From positions 64,746,199 to 64,810,198 of the forward strand of contig JAVIAB010000073.1 of the NCBI GenBank assembly GCA_032433765.1: 64,000 bases of DNA, in the 5' to 3' direction. Source of the DNA: Megaustenia siamemsis. Taxonomy: Eukaryota; Mollusca; Gastropoda; Stylommatophora; Ariophantidae. Below, piece by piece: positions 14,301 through 29,300 of this stretch. Every line of letters starts with the position of its first letter. Within the stretch, counting starts at the first letter, position 1. The notes under the pieces were generated by a model. It did no database searches and was not told the origin of the DNA. It saw only the letters and a program-made list of their open reading frames with translations. A program made the position numbers and the translations under genes.

Positions 14301-17300
14301 CTTCTATCAACAGTGCATCTTATCATTTCTGTTGTTGACTGTTTTCCATACCATGACACCAAGCTATCTAGTATCTTCTCTTTTTATCATCTGTGTTATC
14401 TCTTTCCCTGTATTATGCCAGTTGTAACCAAGAATTCCAACTTTCCTCTTCTCATAACTTTAGGAGTTCCCTTTTTGTGTTGGCCTCTGAGAATTTCCTC
14501 ATTGGTCTTTTTAGCTATTCAGGAACTTTCAACATCCTTCTGAGATATCCCATCTCTGTGGCCACTAATTGTCTTTTCATCTGTTTGTCTACTGTCCATG
14601 TTTCACTTCTATAGGCCAGAATTGGCTCTATATAACACTGATGAACCCTCTGTCTCACTTCTATTGATATAGACCTGTTACATAAGACTTTTTTCATTTT
14701 CTGAAATGCTATTTTGGCCTGAGCTATTGTGCGTTTTATTTATGTGGTACATTATTCCATCTGATATTATTATTGTGCCCAAGTATTTGACACGTTGCAC
14801 TTGTTTCAGATTTCTCCTGTTTATTTTTTTTTTTTTACATGATGGTGATGATTGTTTCTTTGATATGACCATTACTTCTGTGTTCTTACTATTCAGTCTG
14901 AGACCTTCCTTGTTGGTTTCTTTTACTATTGTCTATCATTTCTTGTAGTTCATTCTCTGTCTCTGCTATTAAGACTGTATCATATGTGCATTGCAAATTT
15001 TTTGTGTTGTAACCCGTTGACTTCAATTCCTTTTTTGTCTACTATTGATCTCATAATATTTTTGCTATAAAGTGAAAATAAATCAGGTGACAGAAGACTC
15101 TGACTGAAGAGTCTGACTCGTTTTATATATTGGAACTGTCCTTTTTGGTTGCTAATTCGTATAGGAGAATAACAAATTGATAATTAATCAAAATTAGTAA
15201 ACTAAAAAAATTGTTTAAATTAAGTAAAAAATAATGCAAGACTTAGCTGAGACTAGGTCCAGAATCTCCCAGTGTGAGGACAACTGCAAGTCAAATACGG
15301 ATGTGATGAGAAATGAGAGAGGGGGAAAAACCAGTCACGTGACTAAGCAAGAAGTCATATAGGGGTGGGAAAGGTGTTAATAGGGGGTGTGAATGGCGGT
15401 CAAAAATTTGACAGGTATTGGTAAAGATAGAGAAATGTATACTGGGGCGTGAAAACAAAAGAAACAAAGCCAGACGTGCCTCTGGAAACAAGGGGATAAT
15501 AGGGTGTAATATTGGATCATTGAGGACTAGGTATAAACACTGGGTACGATTTACTATGAGGAATGGGATGGTAGTGTGTCTAAAAGAAGTAGTATAATAG
15601 AAGCTAGGTGAAAATGGAAGAAAAATAAGAGAAAGAGTAAGGTAGTGTATGGAATATACAGCGAAAGAAAAGAATATGGCAAAATATGTATTAATAAGGA
15701 TTATAAATATAAGTTGGTTAAGAGTGATCATAACTCCTGTAGGTGGGTGCCAATGTACATACACATATATAGAGTGTAAATCCTGAGTATCACCTGGGGA
15801 AATCATATCAGGATGTTAGAGGCCAAAGCAGGAGAAGGGGAAGGAAGAATTGGGGGGGGGGGGGGGGGGGAGAGGGTTGGAAGGGAGAAGGAAATAAAGG
15901 AGAAAAGGTTACTTGTGACAAAGGGATATATTGATCATCTATGGGGTGAGGCAACCCATGTAGGCGATCAGATAATTCTCTCAAGCGAATTGGCTACGAT
16001 TGTCAGAGGAACATGACACCAGGCCAATGACTTAGACATCCACCTTACCCTGATGGCCCCTAGAGCCAATATGGGATGCTACTTGAGAACCTGCATCTTG
16101 TGTAATGTCATACAGATGTTCACTGCATCTCTCTAAGGCTGTGCCCTGATTCGCCGGTGTAGGTCATTTTACATCACTTACATATGATGGCATAGATATG
16201 ACTACGTTGTAATTGTCTTCATTAGACTTATATTTTTAAAAATAAAGTATTAGAAGTGAAATAAGCTCTGTTAAGCAGAATAACAACATATTTAAACTTT
16301 AGTCTCTGTGTTTAAACATTATATATTTTATCTATTACTTGCTGAAGTGTGCCTTTAAATTTTGTTTGTAATGAAAACCATCCACTTGTTGTGTGCTGGT
16401 GTTAATACTCCAACTTTTTAAAAGAGCATCAGAAAGGCATAATCAATCCATACTGTTGCTTTTTTAGTTTTTGACTGAAAACAGATTATTTTGGTAATTA
16501 TTTTATTATATTGTTTTTTAATAAGATGGGTGTTAATGGCTCCAGATTTTATGTAGTTAATTATTTTTGTTGCAAAATTTTGTTGCATATATATCTAACA
16601 AACCACGCTCCTGAATATGCTGTTCATCAAAAGGAAATGTTTATAATCATGTCTTTGCGTTGAAGGTGAAATCATGTCAGTTCTGGAAGTGTAAGGGAAA
16701 CATGACATTGTGACTTATTTCAGTGATGAATCTTGGAAGATAAGAATTAGTCATTTACTTAGCATCTTAGAACAGCTGAAATAAGCTGCATCTGAATTTT
16801 TATCTATTGTCCTTTCGAGCCGAAGACGGCACATAGGGCAGAACTACAATCTCAAAAACAGAAACCTTGCATGCCAAAACGGCACATATTGCAGAGATCA
16901 CTGCTTCTAAAATCTATGGTTCTGTTTCATTAACAATGATTTTTACAATGACAGCTTGCCAAGCCATCGATCATTCTCCTTTGTCGCCTCTTACGACATG
17001 CCTGGAAGGTCACAGTGTCACTATTCTTTACTTCCACATAATGAGGCCCCGGTAACACACAGGAGATCTGAATTTACAAGGAAGGAAACTTGACAATCTT
17101 CAAACAAATGTGTTTAAGCTTCAAAATTGGATAATAAATCTGGGAAAAACTGTGCATTGTTTTAGTGTAATTTGAAGGTTAACTAAGTTAGAATCTGAAT
17201 GAGGATTTTGTGAAGTACATTGAATTCCTGAAAAATTAATTTAATTGAAACTTATCTGAACTGACAGAAAAAGAAATTAAAAATTCAAATCCAAAATGCA

Positions 17301-20300
17301 AAATCTATTCTCAACTGCTCCTAATGTAGCTAACATTTTCAATAAGTCTAGGGTGTAGTCTTAAAATTATTTTTGGGACAGTTTCTCTAATTTGTTTAAT
17401 TAAAAATTGATGTCTTAGTTCTCATATGATGTGCACCTGATTTTCAAATATAGGCATACTTGACTTTTAATTGACATTTAAATTTTGCTTCCATTTGCCT
17501 TTACATATACTGCAGGAGTAGATTTTCAACACTTGACATCAGGTTGACTTTAACAAAATCTCAGCTACAAACTTTGAAGCTGGTTGCTCAGAACAAAGTA
17601 CAACCATCACATGAACAATTTAGTTTAATTATATTCTGGGGAAAAATATTTGTAATGTACTTTATGTACTTTTTTTTTTTTTTGTCTTTAAGCAAGCTTA
17701 TATGGAGAATAATTGTAATATTGCTTGAATGCTATATCTTACAATTACTTTGGTTTATTTGAATTAATGACCTCAGTAATGAAGTGGACTTTTTCAACAT
17801 CCGCAGAATACACTAAAATTCAGACCATACCATGTGATAGCTTCTACATCAGGGCCAACTTTGACCGTCCTAGTGAGATGGATGAAGAGTTAGGCTTTCA
17901 AAGAGATGACATATTGTATGTGGATAACAGTCTGTATAAAAATCAGCTGGGAACTTGGTTTGCTTGGTTGGTCAATGACCAAGGAACCAAACTGAAAGGT
18001 GGCATAATTCCAAGCAGGATAAGGTAAATTGAATGTTTCTTAACTCTTTTGCTGCCAAACTAGGGGTTATAAATACCTTTGAAATCACCCATGATTACAT
18101 ATTAAAACGCATCATACCAACTTTAAAAAGCTATTTTTAAATGTTGGTTGAACATAATAAACTATAAAAAAATAAATCTAGAAAGAGACTTGTGTGAAAT
18201 TTCATAACAACCAAGACATTATTCAATAAGTGTTAGTATGTTCATCACAAGTAAGCTTTACAGTTAGTAGAATAACAAAAAAACCACATTTGTGTAAAAA
18301 TAAAGGTGAGTATTCACCTATTTCTAATTAACACATTCAATACCAAAGGGTTTAACATGCTGTGGCTGCGCTGTTTTTCAGAATTTTTTTTTTTAATATT
18401 TGAAATAACAGGGATAAAATAAATTAAAATTGATCTAAAACATACATTTTCTTTTGGCAGTTTATTCATGAAGTCTGAAAAGCAGGTAATAAGAGAATTA
18501 CAAGATTTTAACAGAAATAATTGCGAGAACATAAATAAATTAGCCGCAAATCGCTGCCTTTAGGTTCACCAGCTGCAAAAGCCAAAATTTGCAGCTCATC
18601 GTGCGGAATGTCTTAACTTTTCACATAATCTTGGTAAAAATTTATAAAAATTTTGTTACCTAATTGCATTATGGAAGCTTCAAAACGAGGAGGATCTGCA
18701 TGATCGGAATAATTTTCAAACACAGTTTTGAAAATGTTAGAATCCATCATCTACCAGGAACAAAGCTGGTAATGATTGCAAATTTAGTATACTTTCACAC
18801 TGAAGAGTTCCTGAAAATCTGTGTAATGTAAAAATGTGCCTATATTCACCACAACGAAACAATCAAAAATAGTGGAAAGCGAATTAGCAACCAAATGGTT
18901 AAAATACTGGTAATGTGTTCTGTGTGTTTTGGTAATATTATGCAGCACATTTGCTTTGATATAATACTAAATTTGTCTTTTTTTAGGCTTGAGGATGAGC
19001 TAGTGCTAAGGAGAACGCACTCGGAGAGCAGGAGCCTACATGAGACTGATGACCTGAAAGGATCACGTAGAGGTTCAGCGTCTGCCAGACGCAGTTTTTT
19101 CAGAAAAAAGCGGCACCATCGCAACAATTCCAAAGATAGTCATGAGTTTGGATCATTTTCAGATGCCTCTCTAAGTAGTGGTTCAGTTCCTATACTTGAT
19201 GGTAGGTGTTATGTTTTTTCAAGTAAATATGTTACTGTTGTATTTAAAATAAGGTACCTGTCACACTTTGTTGCACATTGAAATTGTGGTGTTAATGCCC
19301 ATATCCTTTCAATGATTTTTGATTCATTTGTTTATGATATAAATATTATGTCATGATTTGTCTGACATAATCTCTGAAGCCAATCTACAGAGTCTGGGTC
19401 TTTGAAAAAATCAGAATGAACTTACCATGTTTGGAAACTGAACTCAAACTCACCTGGTCAGTAGATGAAATTACAGCTTGCTGCTTGTTGTGTACTCAAT
19501 TAAAATTTAATCAAGTTGTGCAAGGAGCTGTAGCAAAGCCAACAATTCTGGTGATAGTTGAATGAGTTTTGAACAAGTCTTTGTATGAAAAGTAAAATAA
19601 GTGTAGTGTTCAAACATCACAGAGTATTTCTAAATAATTCAACTATGCCAGACATCATACTAAAAAGAATATTGTAGTAGACAAATCAGACATGAAAGAA
19701 AAATATTTAGACAGTTTATTTTCATGTGATAAACAATTGAGGAATTATTACTTATTATGAAACTGATTTGTTAAAACTCATTACTTTAACTCTTAACCCT
19801 AGATTATGATACTGAAGTAAAAATTACAGCATTAAAGCACAAATTATTCAAAATTTGATAGTTTTCAGAGTTCAAACAGTACCCGCTCTGTGTACCTTCC
19901 TAATTACTACTTCCTGTGACCCCTGAGTGTTTCATTTGTTTCTATTGATGTAGGATTTTTTTTTCTTTCCATTTTGGGATACGATCCTACAATTAGAAAA
20001 ACGTTTGCCAAATTTCAACAAATTGGTCATTTTTTTCTCATTTTTTTCTCATTTTTTTCTTTTTTCTCGGCCATCTGCTACATCAAACAACTCTTTGTGA
20101 CTTGGGAAACTCAGCAAATGATGCTTTGAGGTAGCTGAACATACTTATGAATTTACAACATCCGTCTGAATAGACAAAGTTCCCTCTGTGTGTGATTGGT
20201 AAACACACAGACGTGTGTCAAAAGTTCATGGAAAATACTATTTTTAGTACTCCTAATGTTACAATTGAAAAGCAAAAACTTTTTGTACTTCATTGACTTC

Positions 20301-23300
20301 AAAAAAGCATTCAACAGCATTCATAAAGATTCTTTGTGGAAAATTCTGATGGCTTACCATCAAAAATCATAAATATTATCAAAGACACGTATGATGGCTA
20401 CACATGTGCAATTCGTACACAGGAAGGGTTGAGCGAATGTTTTCCAATAGAAACTGGGGTTAAACATGGATGTATTTTATCGTCGTTGTTATTTGGAGTT
20501 GTTATGGACTTCATAATGAAGAAATGCTGCACTGGTAACAAAGGCATCGAATGGATACAAGGAGACCATTTGGAGGACCTCGACTTTGCTGATGACACAG
20601 TCCTCATCAGCAGTCAAATAAAAATGATACAAAAAAACACAAATGAACTATCATCAATAGCCAGCAAAATTGGGCTTGAGATCAATCATGAAAAGACTAA
20701 AGTCATGAAAAGCTTAATTGCAACAGATGACAAAATATACATGGAAAACAAACCAGTGGAAGAGATCGATCACTTTATCTATCTTGGAAATCATCGAGAA
20801 GGGGATACAAGCAAAGAAATTAGAATCAGAATAGCTAAAGCAGCAATGTTTTTCAGAAGCCTTGAAAAGTTGTGGAAATCAAAACTCATCAGCACAAACA
20901 CAAAACTTAGACTATTCAAATCAAACGTACTATCAACCCTTACATATGCATGTGAGAGCTGGAAAACAACAAGAAACATAGAACCAAATTTGAACGCATT
21001 CAAAAATAAATGTCTAAGGAAAATACTTGGTATAGTGTGGAATGAATTCAAAACAAATGAGGAAGTTAAAGAAATCACCAATTAACCACTAATATCTTCA
21101 GTAATCAAGAAAAAACAATGGTCATATGTTGGACCTGTGATGAGGAGAGATAATAACCGAATAACAAAGCAAGCCCTCATGTGGGAAACTACAGTTAAGA
21201 GGAAAAGAGGCCAACCCAAAGAGACACTGAGTATTTTGTACTGCGGAATGTAACAAAGCGTACTAAAAGTAGGTATCATAATTAAGGGTTAATTGTGATA
21301 CCTATCTTTAAACTCTCCCATTTACAATACGTAGTAAAAAATACTATGCATGTAATTTGCTAAAATAATATTTATTTGGGCAATTTCTTTTTACAAAAAT
21401 ATGGGACAATGACACACATGGAAGAACAAAATTAAGATTTCCAAAGTGAAATCCCGCCTGGGTAGAATTTTTTTTTATCCTGTGTGTTATTGCAGATGTA
21501 AATGTCAATTCATTAAATAGATTATGTACTGTTTCAGTGATATGTTTTTCATGAATATGGTACTTGTGCATTGGAGTAATTTCTAGCCTAAAATTGACCA
21601 GTAAAGTGTTTTCTTGGACATCCGGGCACCTGTGCCTGACAAAGGCGTATCTTTAGATATCGCCCCGGGTAGACGGGACTCGTAAACCTTGGCTGGCAAC
21701 CCATCTAGAAGAAGGAAAACTTCAACCACAAAACCCTTCACTACCTTGTGGACTTGATTCTAGTTAGAATTGAAGGTTATGGGTGTACACCCAGAGTAAA
21801 AATCTGGAGGGAGGGACCCTAAGGCAGTAGACCGTGTTAACCGTCTTTCTGGCATCCCCTGCATCTTCTTTCAATTCCGAACGGACTTTGTCCCTCCTTC
21901 GGAAATCCTTGATACAATATCTCCATATTCCGTGCACAGGCAGAGTAGGCAAAGTGAAGTGAGGAAGAAAGCACCAATGTTTAAACTTGGCACATGGAAC
22001 GTAAGGACCATGTGCCCTGGACTTGCTCAAGCAAACACACTGAAAGAAGGGCAAATTATAACTTAACTGTCCTGCAACGTGCTAAGATCCCAACAATCAT
22101 GTCGATGCTCAGATGTCGAAAACTAAGATGGCTGGGGCATGTCCAGCAAATGGAAGAAAAGCGCATACCTAGGCAAAATATGGCGAACTAACACACGGAA
22201 AAAGACAAATTGGCAGACCTAAACTATGATATAGAGATATCTGTAAATCATCTCTGAATGACTTCTCCATATGTGAATATGACTGAGAGCATCTGGCAAG
22301 TGGTCGCACATCATGGAGAGCATGTATAAGGAATGGTATAACATCATTTGAGACTGTGCTAAGGCAAAACTTAGAAGAGAAAAGACATGAAAACGGATGG
22401 AAAACCCTGTGGACCAGTGGGCCTGACTTGTTTATTCTGTGACCGCGTGTGTTTGTCAAACATTGGTAGAATTAGCCACGAGAGAAGCTGTTCGACAAAA
22501 ATAAAACCTAAAAAAATTAAGAGGGCAAGATGAAAAGGGCCATATAAATGGCATAAGCATTCATTTTCTACACTATTAGAACACATAAAGTACTAAAAAT
22601 GAAATAGTTATCTTCAACTTACAATATTTTAAAAAGTATCCTCTGTACCTCAGAAGCAAAATTTATCTCTTTCTGGCACGTACTTTGTCCGTTCACCCGT
22701 CCAACGTGTTCATTGTTGACATGTCCAACCAATTTGTTGCCAGTAAGTTTCCACATTAAGCTTTGGCTATCTGATGCATACTTTATCCGTTGACCCGTTG
22801 TTGACTCGTCAAGACCATTTGTCCAGCCCGTTCATTGCCAGTATGTTGCCTGTTCGTTGCCAATAATTTCCCGGTAAGTTCCTCCATATCTTCACTTTTA
22901 TCTTAGGGTTAGAGTTTGTTTTATGTCTCACCAACAACCAACAATGAGATTTTTGCAAACAGCCAGGAGTGCGTGGCTATTCGGCTAAATCCACTGTTTC
23001 GCTGAAAAAACTGAATCGGCCACACAAAGCTCTATCGCCATTGTTGTTATCAACACTGTCTGAACTATCATTATCGTTATCATACAAACAAAATTAACTG
23101 AATGGCTTCTTCAGCTGTCAACTAAATTTTAGCATTACAAACACTGCTACTTGAATCAATTTTAGAATTACAACCACTGCTCTCAACTCTCAAGTGAAGG
23201 AATCTAATACAATAGTCTACCTAAAATTTGAGTATACAGTTTGTTGATGGTTTATATGAATAAAATTAAGAGTAACGTACTGTACAATTAAACACATGCA

Positions 23301-26300
23301 ACCAAAATCGACATGGCAAACATTGCATCAAATCGTGCGAAAAGAGTTAATTTTCACTTAACAAACAGAGACAGAATAAAACATAATTTCTCATTAATCT
23401 CTATCAGCTTCAGTTTTTCATGCATATTTTGCTTGTGTATTTCCTTTTGCTTTTAATATATAGCAAATAACTTATATAAATTAAATTAAATTAATTACCT
23501 TATACCTGTATGGTTATTTAATGCTGAAAAGCCAGTGTACGTTGTTCGAAACCCATGGTAGACAGGATTTTTTCTATGGGGGGGGGGGGGGGGGGTGAAA
23601 TTAAAATCCTCATTCGCCGTGGTGACTGCTTTGACCAAGCGGCCTTAATCCCTCTAGTTCTATTGTTAGCCCCCCCGACATACACCAGCAGTGGTACTAT
23701 GTGTTGTATAGATAGGTTTTTTATTTTTTTATTTGTTTTTATTTTTTTTAAAACCGAAGATTTCCCCCGGTCAAATCGGAAAGAAAAAAGAAAAATTTTT
23801 TTTAAATTGAGAACGGGTAGTAGATTATATCTTCATTTCATTGTCTGTTTGTGTTGTTTCTGTTTTTTTTTAAGAAAGCCACATGTAGGCTGAAATGTAA
23901 ATATTTTGTATTGTCCTTTTTTGTAAAGTTGTTGCCATACTTTTTAGGAGTGAATGTTGCACCTCACCACTTGACCCAGCTACCAGCTTTACCGCAGCAT
24001 TGCATTTATTTTGTCTGTTCCCTTCTTGAAAATTGGCAGAAATTATTTTAATAATGAGCCGCATTTTATGATACCGTAGCATTTGTTACTACCATGTATG
24101 TAAAAAAAAAAAAATCCAATACTCAGGGATCACCGTTATGGATAATTAGAAAAGTATATGGACGGGGTGGTGGGGGAGGGGGGGGGTGGGTGGTGTTGGG
24201 ATGTTTGCTATCAGCAAACTGTCGAATTTTTAAAAATTGCATTTTGAGACGGTAGTTTTTACGATAGTATCATAATCTATAATTAAACTGCTTGTTTCAC
24301 TTCATATTCTTCAATACTAAACATGTTTAATGTACTTTGTCATTTGTTTCAGTCTAATTATTAGTACCAGGAAACGGACAATAAAAGAAAAATAAATTTT
24401 AAAATTATACATATATAAGTTGTTGGTGCTATATCATCACAAAGGTTGATATGACTAGAAAGCTCAAACTAGCAAGTAAATAAATAAAGCTTTTAATGTA
24501 CTTATGACTGCAGGACATTTCATGCCAGAATTGTGGAAACAATTGAAACTGTCATATATTCTATTAAAATATCTCAACTATATAGTTCTCATTGTGACTG
24601 GTGTCTACATTGTTTAGATTAACTTGCATTATTTTTCATTTCATTTCAAGTTGGGATTTTTATTTATGATTTCCCTCTGCGGCAACCACCCCTGGTCTCA
24701 GCAGCGAGGCCCGGCTTGAAACATCAGTTACTCATCGACGGAAAAACATGAGTACCTCCGAAGTCGGAGTTATCTGCCTGTGCGGCGAGGGACCCCTGTG
24801 CACATGGCTGCCAGGGAAAAATGGATTAACGCGCAAAATTCAGTTCCTGGTCTTTAGGGACTTCGTCAGAGTTTAAAACTGTAAGCAAAGCAGTTTTGTC
24901 ATTGCAAGTAAATAATGTCCACACCTATAATTGGTCAGAATTGTGTAGCAGCAGCAGCAGCAGCTTTATAGCAAACACAGAAAACATCATAGGATTGTGC
25001 TGTTCTGAAACAGCTATGCCATGCTACCCTAGAATTGCCTTTAATGGGATTACTGTGACCACAAACCACTCTCCATGTGTGTGCCACATATCTACACCCC
25101 AGAAAGAAATACTGAATATAACAACATCATATGCCGTCTGTGATCTTAATGACCACAAACCAGGAGCCTCCTGTATGATTGATACAACTGTTGCACCAAG
25201 CACTTCATCAGCAGAGCCAGATCTATGGAATGTTAATCTGACATTGTTCTTGAATGATGTCCAAGTTAATGAGACATCAGAATCGTGTGGCAGCAGCTAC
25301 AAGAAGGGAGCAGAGAACATCAAGTTCTGCTGCTATAAAGGAGACTTGCCTTGCTATCACAGAATTGCCTTAAATGGGATCACTGTAGTTGAAAACTTCT
25401 CCTCTTGTGTAAACTACACATTCACATCCAAGAGTGAATCAGTGAAGGTTACAAAATCATATTCTCTCTGTGGTTTTACTAACTACAGGTCAGGTGGCTT
25501 CTGTTGGATTGGAATGATAACTTACCACCACTGTGTGTCTATGTGTTTGGAATTGGAGTCATCAACGATGGCCTAACATCATCAAGTGCTACGACGATCA
25601 TCATTTTCGGGAGGAGACGAGAACTTCCATGGTATATGGTGGATAGGTGGCAGGAACCATTGAAGGCTATGTCTGAAAAGTGTTCCTTCTTGCAGTTTCC
25701 TCATATTCCAAGTCCGGCTTGTTGCAGGAGCTACTGAGTTAAGTGCTCTGTGCACACCGTGAGCTGTGTGTCTCATCCGTTTTGGTCCTGTTTCGATATC
25801 CCGCTTGTTTACGATGAATGATGATATCGTATGACAGGGAACAGTTGGCTGTGTTCACTTTCTGCACAGTTTCGCCTTATGTCTTTTGGTGTGTGCTGAG
25901 ACTGCTACAATGGGGACTACAGTTACCTTTCTTTGTTTGGGAGATGTGTTAGTAATTCGGATGATTCCACTGGCACAGGCGGTTGAGCAATTATGGATTT
26001 TAATTCATTTGCAGTGATACGAGGCCTTCCATAACCAATAACCAATAAGCCAGCTTTTCATAAATATCATATTTCTTTTCACTTTTCTATGTAACAAATA
26101 AATTTGTTCCATTACTGATGTGAATAATTGATTAATCATTTTACTAAATGAAAAGAAATTATTTCTGAACAGATTGTTTGGTGTGTAAGCTTCTGTCCAA
26201 GTCATGGAAATAACAAATTTTTACCTGTTGTTCTTTTGAAACTTATGCTTTAGCAACATTTATTAAAAGCATTGTTCATAGAGTAATTTGCATAAATGTT

Positions 26301-29300
26301 GATCTCTTAAATATAACATTTTAATTAATTATACTTGCAATTGCTGTCTACTTTCAGATTCTATTTTAGGCTACACTCAAGTTGAAAAAATTGAATGTAA
26401 GTTTTATTTCATGAATAAACCTTTAACTTTTTCAGTATGGAAGGGTTTTGTCAGTCACAGGAAGAGATTGCAGAGACAAATTTTTCATGGATCTTTTGGT
26501 TTTAAATATCAGTCTGCATGCTTGATATTTATCTAACACATAATTTATTATATATAGATTTTTAGATAATTGAATTATAAGGAATTATATTTCACCTATA
26601 CCAAGATGATAGAAGACATGTAAAAATAAAATTTGGAGATAAGTGACCAAAACAAGCAAATTAAAGCAAAAAAATTAAACAATAATTGCCAACTTGGTCA
26701 TAAAAATCCAAAATGAATTATTTTGTGAAAAAAACAATTAGCAATGTATCTTCAAGCAGTCATGAAAGTTTTGTTGATGGAGCATACAAATAACTTATCT
26801 TTTGTCATCCAGAATCACAACTGAAAAAAAAAGAAGAAATTTAAACTCTTTGGGGAAAAAAAGTGCAGCTGTTATTCTTCATGAAACGAAATTGAAATGC
26901 ATTGAAGCATCCATTTGGCAACCATCTACCTCTAACTGCAGTTGTTTTTGAGGCTGGAGGAATGTATTCCTCATCACTGTCAATATCCAACATGAGACTC
27001 ATTTTTGTCTACTAACTCCAGATCTGGGTCACACAAAAATCACCATTGTTGTTATCAACACTGTCCGAACTATCATTATCGGAATCATACCCCAAAAAAT
27101 TTATTGAATGGCTTCCTTCAGCTGTCATCATCTGAATTTAAGCATTAATCACTGCTACTGGAATCAACTTTAGCATTACAACCACTGCTCACAATTCTCA
27201 AGTGAAGGAATCTAATAAAAATAGTCTATCTAAATTTGGGTATACAGTTTGTTGACGGTTTATATGAATAAAATTAAAAGTAGCTTACTGTACAATTAAA
27301 CGCATACAACCAAAATCGACATAGCACACCTTGCATCAAATCGTGCGAAAAGAGTTAATTTTCACTTAACAAACAGAGCCAGAATAAAACATAATTTCTC
27401 ATTAAAATCTCTATTAGCTTCAGTTTTTCATGCATATTTTGCTGGTGTACTTCCTTTTGCTTTTATTATATAGCAAATAACTTATATAAATTTAATTAAA
27501 TTAATTACCTTATGCCTGTAAGGTTATTTAATGCTTGACATGAAATGTAATTGCTACTTTCAGTGAAAGTGATGAGGCCAGTTGTGCTTCTAGCTCCCCT
27601 GGCTGAGGCTCTGATCAAGAAGATAGTGTCAGAATCTCCAGACAAGTACAGATACTGTGAGCCATGTAAGCTTTCACTCTACTCTGACAATCTGTGAAAT
27701 GTGTTCTGATATCTCAGTATGCAGAAAAATTGGTAATCAAGATATTTGCTTACTGAAAAATTGGTGCTCCATATTCACAGAAAATTGAGTCAAGCTGGTG
27801 ATAATGTAACAGATTGCAACATAAACACAAACCACTTACACTACAAACCTGATCGGAAAGAAAATAATCTTCACTAGTCAGGTCTATGGCTTGAACTGAT
27901 GGAGGTCAGAATGCCAACTGTTATATAAGATGTGTGATACTGAAATATGCTAAGTTTATGCAAATTAAAAAAAAAAAATTAATGTTATAAACAGGTCTTC
28001 TTTCATTTCACACATTTTATTTTCATAGAATTCCTCTTCTTCATTAAAAATTTCTTTTACTATACCCATGTGTGCTTTGACTAGAAAAATTGAAATTTTT
28101 TGTAAACTAGTAACTATTAGGCAAAACAGGCACTTTACAATACAATGCCAATGTTGTGCTACCAATGCCAGTCCTGGACCTTAGTTGCAAGAATAATAAG
28201 AAAAATAACCACTACTGAGATAAATTTATTAGATGAATGACAGGAAACAGCCTGAAAGACAAGATCAGAAATGGAGAACTGAGAAAAAAGCTAGGAATAA
28301 CCCCCCACCGTAGAATATATAAAGAAACAACAGATAAAATGGTTTGGCAATGTGACAAGGCAAAGTGATAAAAAAAAAAAACACAACAAGCCCTCAATAA
28401 ACATTGTGAGAACACCAAACCCAAGAGTCAACCACAAAAAAGATGGATGATGGATTGATGGAATATTAGAAGCTCTAGGAAACAGCAGCAGAGTCGAAAA
28501 GAAGAGCAAAAGACCACAAATTATATCTCCCCTTGACGCTGAAAGGAAAATGAGGGAGAAAAAAAAAAGAAGAGTAACTATTGTTTTCTGTAAATTAAAC
28601 TCAGAACTGCACATTGTTGTAAAGGGAATTCTCTACCCTACTTAATTCATCTCCTCATTAACATCTAAAACTGATTAGCTTACAAATATAAATCTTTATT
28701 TTACCTTCTTATATAATACTTAGTGTATTATACCTGAGTGAGACAAGAAATGTATTTTATCTCCCTTGTTATTTGGAATTGCTATAGACTTCATTATGCA
28801 GAAGTGCTGCACAGGTGACAGAGGCATTGAATGGACACTTGGATCTTAGTTGGAGGACCTTTTTTTTTTTTTTCGGATAACGTTCTTATAAATAGCAATG
28901 TGAACATGATGAAAGAAAAGACATGCAATGTCATCAATAGCAAGATAAATTGGACTTAAGATAAACCAAGAAAAGACAAAAGTAATGAAAAATCAAATTT
29001 ACCCAGAAGAAAAAATATACCTTGAAGAAAAAGGAGTGGAAGAAGTTGATCACTTTGTATATCTTGTATGCTGCATAGATCAAGAAGATTTGCACTGTGT
29101 TTTGTTCGTCATAGGCTGCATTCACTAGAGTAATCAAGAATCTAAAGGGCGCGTCATTGCTGTGAGTGCGACATTGTTATGTGTGCTACATCATCGTAAT
29201 GGCTCATCATAAATCCCTAGACCGACCGTACGCTAATCTAACGGTTTGTTGTTTGATGTGCAACAGGATAATCTGACGACTAACTGTGTGTTTATATGTT

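Noticed and set aside
15291..15806. 171-residue hydrophobic reverse ORF as a membrane protein
   Set aside because: It comes from purine-rich DNA read backwards, has irregular composition and no repeat, signal or partner; no coding evidence.
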